From positions 1 to 64,000 of the forward strand of contig JAURVB010014090.1 in NCBI GenBank assembly GCA_033002965.1: a DNA stretch of 64,000 nt. The letters are read 5' to 3'. The stretch is from Piper betle (taxonomy: Eukaryota; Streptophyta; Magnoliopsida; Piperales; Piperaceae). This document shows, one piece after another, positions 59,339 through 64,000 of the stretch. Under the pieces are notes generated by a model. The model searched no databases and was not told where the DNA came from. It was given only the letters and a program-made list of their open reading frames with translations. Every line of letters begins with the position of its first letter. Position 1 is the first letter of the stretch. The translations under genes and the position numbers were made by a program.

Positions 59339-60724
59339 TCTCTTCCCTTTATCTTCCGGTTGTGTAGGTCCTGGGTAGAGAATAGGAGCTGGTGCCTTCC
59401 CTTTCTCAAGCTGCTCCTATCGTTGCTTCGGAGGCTAACAGCACTCCCTCTGTATGTGTCCCGTTCTTCCACAGTTGAAGCACCTACGGGGCTCCTTGCA
59501 TTTCCCTGAATGCATCTTGATGCAATTTTGACTTCGCCTCCACGGGATATTCTCAAACTTCCTTTTAAGATTCCCCTCTATGTTCCCTTAGTAGTTCTAC
59601 TTCTAGTGTCCGGCTGACCTATTTTGGTTACTAACAGGGTTGGCTTTTGTGCTGTCAAGTAACCTTTCCTTGCTTCTGTGCACAGTCATACTCGAACACC
59701 AATTCATGAGTAGTGGCTGAGTCGATCACCTCGATTATCGTACTCCTTGGCGCTGTAGCAATCTTACTCCTCAATTCTTGCTTCAATCCCCAAAAGAATT
59801 TGTCCGCTCTAGCCTTATCAGTTGCCAAAATCCCATGTGCAAAACGCTCCAGCTGTAAGAATTTCTTGGCATATTCCCGGACTGAATCCTCCCCCTGAAC
59901 CAAATTGGCAAACTCAAGTGCTTTCTTCTAGACAACGGGCTCTGGAAAATATTGTCCATTGAAAGCTGCCACAAATTCCGTCCACGTGATTTAAGAAATC
60001 TCACGTCCATGGAAGGTGATTTTTTCCATGGATTTCCACCAGTAAGATGCTTCCTCTTGAAGCATGCATGTTGCCAACCTCACTTGATGGTGGTGGGGCA
60101 CAGACAGAGACCTAAACGCTTTTTCAGTAATGTCTATCCAGCTCTCCGCCTTCATTGGATCGATCCCTCCAATAAATACTTCAGCTTCATTCTTCCTGAA
60201 TTTTTCCACAGTGTAACGGTCACTATCGTCAATCGCTAGCAGCACCACTTGTCAGACTACCGGTGGCACGGGGTTTGGACGCTCCCCTTGCTCGCCGCCC
60301 GGGTCAGCTAACCTTGCCCACCCTTGGGCAGTACCCTAACAACCATCCGGGGTGATTCTGGGACTCGCTGCTGAGTTTGAGGCTCCATTCCCTGCTACCA
60401 CTCCTGGTAACCACTGAACAATATTCTGCACCACAAAATTTGTATTTTCTGAAGCCTATGCCAGTCCCTGTAAGGCCGTCAGAATCTGGGCCAATACATT
60501 CTCTGTGTTCGAATTTGACTGCGCAGATCGGCTTGACTATCTACGGGTGCTTGCCATCTAAAACATCGAACCATCATGGTTCATTAATATGTTCTTTTTC
60601 AGTTATGACTTAGATTTATTAGCGAATAAATTTGTTAATTAATAACACAACACGGTGGAAAAAGATAATTACTGGACTTTTCAACAAGGTACTTGAGTCA
60701 TATAATGTGAGCTTGTGAGAAACC
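59332..60724 (-). pseudogene. gag of the family B element
   Basis: In sense order: an N-terminal region near the PBS (60724-60250), the capsid (DITEKAFRSLSVPHHHQVRL; FFWGLKQELRSKIA; 60248-59655) and a zinc-knuckle zone (59556-59332) with decayed cysteines. Several frameshifts (near 59900, 59990, 59560). Layout parallels 56320-57128. Confidence 0.8.
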
Positions 60725-60738
60725 TGGCTCTAATACCA
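60725..60738 (-). promoter_or_regulatory. Primer-binding site of the family B element
   Basis: The minus strand reads TGGTATTAGAGCCA, two bases from the LTR at 60741. It differs from the family D and A sites by C to T, the same variant as in the TRIM. Confidence 0.88.
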
Positions 60739-63166
60739 CCTGTAACGACCTGCCCGAACCGGATCGGATGTTACCTAAAAATATAATTGATGTAACGATA
60801 ATATTCTAGAACATGAATTGAAAAACAAGAAATAAGTTTGGCAATAAATAATATAAATCTTAGCAATAAATCATGCTCTCTGAAATATAAAATAACCGTC
60901 CCACAGTCTCGGACTATTTCCCATGGCCACATTTATCACACAAGAGAATAATAAGGAAGTCTAATTTTTATTATCAATTCACCAACCTGAGTCACTTTTA
61001 TTCTTCAGTCCAAAGTTGCTCACCTGCGGTGGTAATTCCACGTTAGTGATAAAACCACTAAGCCGCATAATTAAATAAACAAGTCAATAAAATCCCCATT
61101 ATCGTTTCAAGAGTCTTTTAGTCGTTATGAGCCTATGCTGAGCTCGTTATATGCTGGGAGGGACCCCATCAGCTACCATCCCATGCATGCGCACACACAC
61201 TACGTGGCCCACGCCCTGTAGTTACCAATGTTTGCCATTGACTCACCCTCTCGATATCACAAGTGTATAATTAGCCATCTTGCGCCATTGCGCTCTATTG
61301 CCCCTTTCGGCATGGGGACAGTATCAATCTTTCAGGGGGTGATAACTTGTGCCGAATTGAGTCGACCCCGGTTGTGTTCCTGCGCATGGTGGTCAGATAC
61401 TCAAGTCAACCAAGACTCCCACATAGTAATTTTAAGGGTGTGGCCCCGTGTCGGACTGACTCAATTCCTTAACCCCGGTTGCACTCGGTGGATGGTAGTC
61501 GAATCTAGGGTCAGGCCGACCAGGGTTGCCAATAAGGGAAAATAAAACATTTCAAATAATTATACGAACCTGTATAGTTCGTAAGTGAACCTACAACTAT
61601 GACCAACGATCCTAATCTAAACGAGAACATAAAATTATACATAAGTATAATTTTATTCGAGTAGGAATGCATGCACTCATGTGACATAATTATTTAAATC
61701 CTACTATACATTTTAAATTAATTATCTAAATTATAATTCACATTTAACAAATGATAAAATAATTATCAACATATAAATAAAATTTAATTACTATATTTGT
61801 ATATTTTCCTTCGAGACACTAATTACTTAACTAACGATCTAGATGATTTAGTTTACGGTTATAATTTTTAGTCGCTATCATTATTAATAGTAATTTATTT
61901 AATTGAGTCGTTCGATTAAATTAATTAAATGAATTTGCATTATCCTAATTCAAAGCTATTACTAATACAATTATTTCAAATTATTCAACTTAATAAAGTT
62001 TTGAACTTTATTCATTTCCATTATGCTATTTGGGTTCAACGCTTTTGATTTTTACTCGATTATAGTTAATAACCCATTTTCTACCTTACTGACTCATTAT
62101 CAAAATAATCACTTTATCTACCTAATATTAAATGTAATATGGTAAAGGTGAAATCTTTATATCATTAATCCCTTATAAACATCCGATTTAAAATTAATCG
62201 CTTATGGTATGCCGATTGATTATCGACCGTTTATCATTACCGTATGTTGTATTACTTATGTCTATGTTGATTTCATCTAATAATTTATTACTTTAGTAAC
62301 TTTAACCCATAACCTATTAAAATAATTATTTTTAAATATTGATTACGAGTTCGTATAATTTTTTAGTCAACCCATATTTACAGATTTGCCATCTTCTTGT
62401 TCCCCAACGTTCATCTCTTCACCACCTTCATCTTGCACCCAAGAACAGCCCATTTCCTTCTTCTCCAACCCTTATCTTAGCACCCAAAACTAGAATCACG
62501 TTCTCCATCAACTTTAACCTTCTCCAGCAACCAATTGGAAGCCTAAAGTCCATGCTTTACAGCAACTACCCAAGTCGAGCTTGTCCTGCACCATCCCACA
62601 TGGCTCCCGGCCAGCAGCACCGCCAGGGACACAAGGTGACCTCCGTCCGGCCAACAGCACCACCAGGAACTCTTGCCTTCTCCCTGCACGACAACCCAAC
62701 ATCCCAGCCAAGTGCTGTGAGCATGCACAACGTGAATCTTGGCCGACGGACTGGTGCGGACGCCTGAACTCACCCACAACGTTGTCCACCTTCCAAACCC
62801 CATTCTAGAACTTCTAAGATGCTAGAGACTGCAATTCCCTTATCCTAACCCAACCAATTACACATCATAGGACGTTGATCAAGCAACAACACAACAAAAT
62901 GATCATGTACTGGTGAAACAGCAGCAAGTTTACATGACGCCCGTGAATGGAGGAAGTGGCAGAAATTCACATGATGATCATGAATTAATGAAGCAACAGA
63001 AATTAGCATGGTGATTAAGAAATGCATGAAAACTAAGGTTAGGGAGATAGGAAGGTTACCCAATCAAGGTAGATGCCACACCGGTAAGGAAGTGAAGAAG
63101 AAAATCCGAATGAAGGCTAGGGTGGAGGACATCCTTCATAAAATAAAATGGGTAAAGAATATAACA

Positions 63167-63250
63167 CGTTCGGTCCTTCCCAGACGGCGTTCGGTCCTTC
63201 CCGGACCGCGTTCGGTCCTTCCCGGTCTGCGTTCGGTCCTTCCTCGACCA
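63167..63250. repeat. Four-copy 21-bp tandem repeat
   Basis: CGTTCGGTCCTTCCCGGACCG starts at 63167, 63188, 63209 and 63230. Related LTRs have a single copy. Each unit can fold as a small hairpin (CGGTCC / GGACCG). Confidence 0.93.
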
Positions 63251-63254
63251 CATC

Positions 63255-63258
<4 letters not shown>

Positions 63259-63297
<39 letters not shown>
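63259..63297. repeat. (AT)n microsatellite
   Basis: About 19 AT dinucleotides near the LTR end. Confidence 0.95.
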
Positions 63298-63298
<1 letters not shown>

Positions 63299-63311
63299 CA
63301 TAGTCTTTTTA

Positions 63312-63557
63312 ATCCGTCTATTGGAAGGGTCTTAGGTATACCAACTACAAAGTCGTACGCTTTACTATCCCACTTCCAGCCTAACGCTTCTAATGGTTGT
63401 AGCATTCCACCTAGGCATACGTTCCCGGCTTTCACTTGCTGGCACACCAAACATCTAGCAACTGTGTTGTATACCTCTCTCTTCATTCCTTGCCACCAAT
63501 ATGTTCATCAAACATTGAGGTACATCTTCACTCCACCTGGATGCACAGAGCACTTGA
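63312..63557 (-). pseudogene. Integrase zinc-finger fragment, family D type
   Basis: Minus strand: CSVHPGGVKMYLNV, then (with a stop or shift near 63490) MKREVYNTVARCLVCQQVKA and WKWDSKAYDFVVGIPKT, the start of the integrase core. It is cut by family C at 63558 and by the family B LTR at 63311. Confidence 0.8.
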
Positions 63558-63938
63558 TATAAAACCCTAAAAATAATTAGGTTATTTTATTTAGGGTTTT
63601 GTAAATCTTAAAATGAATCAATTATTTAATTAAATTAATTCTTGGAAATCAATATTTTATCAATTATAACCAATTCATAGTTTTTGACCTTTCGTTATCA
63701 CACAAATATAATTATGAGTAATTACGTTCTTCTCAATAAAATTTAATATAGTGACTTCTTAAATTTCACACATATTTATGAAATTTAATGTAATGATTTC
63801 TAGAATTCTACACATATTTTCTATACAAACGAAAGTTCTGCTGTTAAATGAAACATCCTCTGGTTATGTTGTAAGCAGATTTGACACACAAAGGGGAAGA
63901 GTTTAGGATTATTTGTTATAGTTGCGGGTTCATCACCA
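63558..63938 (+). repeat. Family C LTR, second copy (381 bp)
   Basis: TATAAAACCC...CATCACCA, matching 57188-57569 with moderate divergence. The TATA box has decayed to CTATACAAACG. No matching 5-bp flanks were found. Confidence 0.7.
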
Positions 63939-63942
63939 AATT

Positions 63943-64000
63943 TTTAGGTCTGTATAATTATTTAAAATATTGTATTATCCCTTGTGGACAACTTGGTCAG
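63943..64000 (+). repeat. Inverted family A/B LTR fragment, runs off the window
   Basis: GGTCTGTATAATTATTTAAA and onward matches 45864-45910 (and, in reverse, 51710-51760). Confidence 0.75.

Larger units (their letters stand above)
60741..63311 (-). repeat. Family B 5' LTR
   Basis: Plus-strand start TGTAACGACCTGCCCGAACCGG, end CATAGTCTTTTTA, 2571 bp. The array slot (about 61090-61440) holds non-repetitive sequence. Only a half module remains at 62362-62395 (AGTCAACCCATATTTACAGA then TTTGCCATC). It is followed by a family D-type integrase relic. Confidence 0.85.

Noticed and set aside
62339..62767. 142-codon plus frame near the end of the family B LTR
   Set aside because: It lies at the same LTR position as composition-driven frames in sister copies (25.7-26.2 kb, 52.6-53.4 kb), which do not conserve it.

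Overview
The window looks like nuclear DNA of a flowering plant. It holds one intact cellular gene, a single-exon DYW-type pentatricopeptide-repeat (PPR) RNA-editing factor (a land-plant family) at 19125-21656. The rest is AT-rich, repeat-dominated DNA built from nested Ty3/gypsy LTR retrotransposons, a TRIM, two hAT-like elements and a TIR element. Nothing in the sequence identifies the species. No tRNA, rRNA, CRISPR or prokaryotic feature was seen.

Left flank (1-18117). A 252-bp tandem duplication (367-870) precedes layers of solo LTRs of one family, here called family D (sense strand TGTAAAACCC...GTGTTACA; chromovirus, Tekay/Del-like). The oldest copy starts near 961. A sense-plus solo LTR (2280-10810) sits in it between CACTG duplications. 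That LTR is split by a sense-minus solo LTR (3902-6839, ACTCG/ATTCG) and by a 2.7-kb TIR element lodged in an (AT)n tract (about 6981-9650). A further old solo LTR (12371-18117) holds two hAT-like elements with 8-bp duplications (14274-15563; 17118-17773). A complete 463-bp TRIM (14342-14804, GAATC) lies inside the first of these.

Gene (18118-22028). The PPR-DYW gene resembles Arabidopsis YS1 (At3g22690), a plastid RNA-editing factor. Its reading frame and all key DYW residues are intact.

Right flank (22029-64000). Decayed Ty3/gypsy pol and gag, mostly on the minus strand, are mixed with LTRs of families A and B (sense TGTAAAGACC...GTCGTTACA) and a short family C (about 382 bp). The best-preserved insertion is a family D element (37202-45762, ATTTC duplications). 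Its two 3.15-kb LTRs are nearly identical, but its internal region is gutted, so it was probably moved in trans. Solo LTRs at 47303-49836 (CATTA/CATTG) and 50517-53837 (GCCAT) split one old pol gene.

Main unexplained signal. A short module recurs in family A LTRs, family D LTRs, both hAT-like elements and, as an array of many copies, in the TIR element. It is an imperfect palindrome TTGACTCGAG-N7/10-CGAGTCAA, then an ATTACAAAATTGCCA-like string, then a pyrimidine-rich or GC-rich tract. These element classes should have nothing in common. Second in interest is a slot inside the family A/B LTRs that is filled by three unrelated sequences in different copies.
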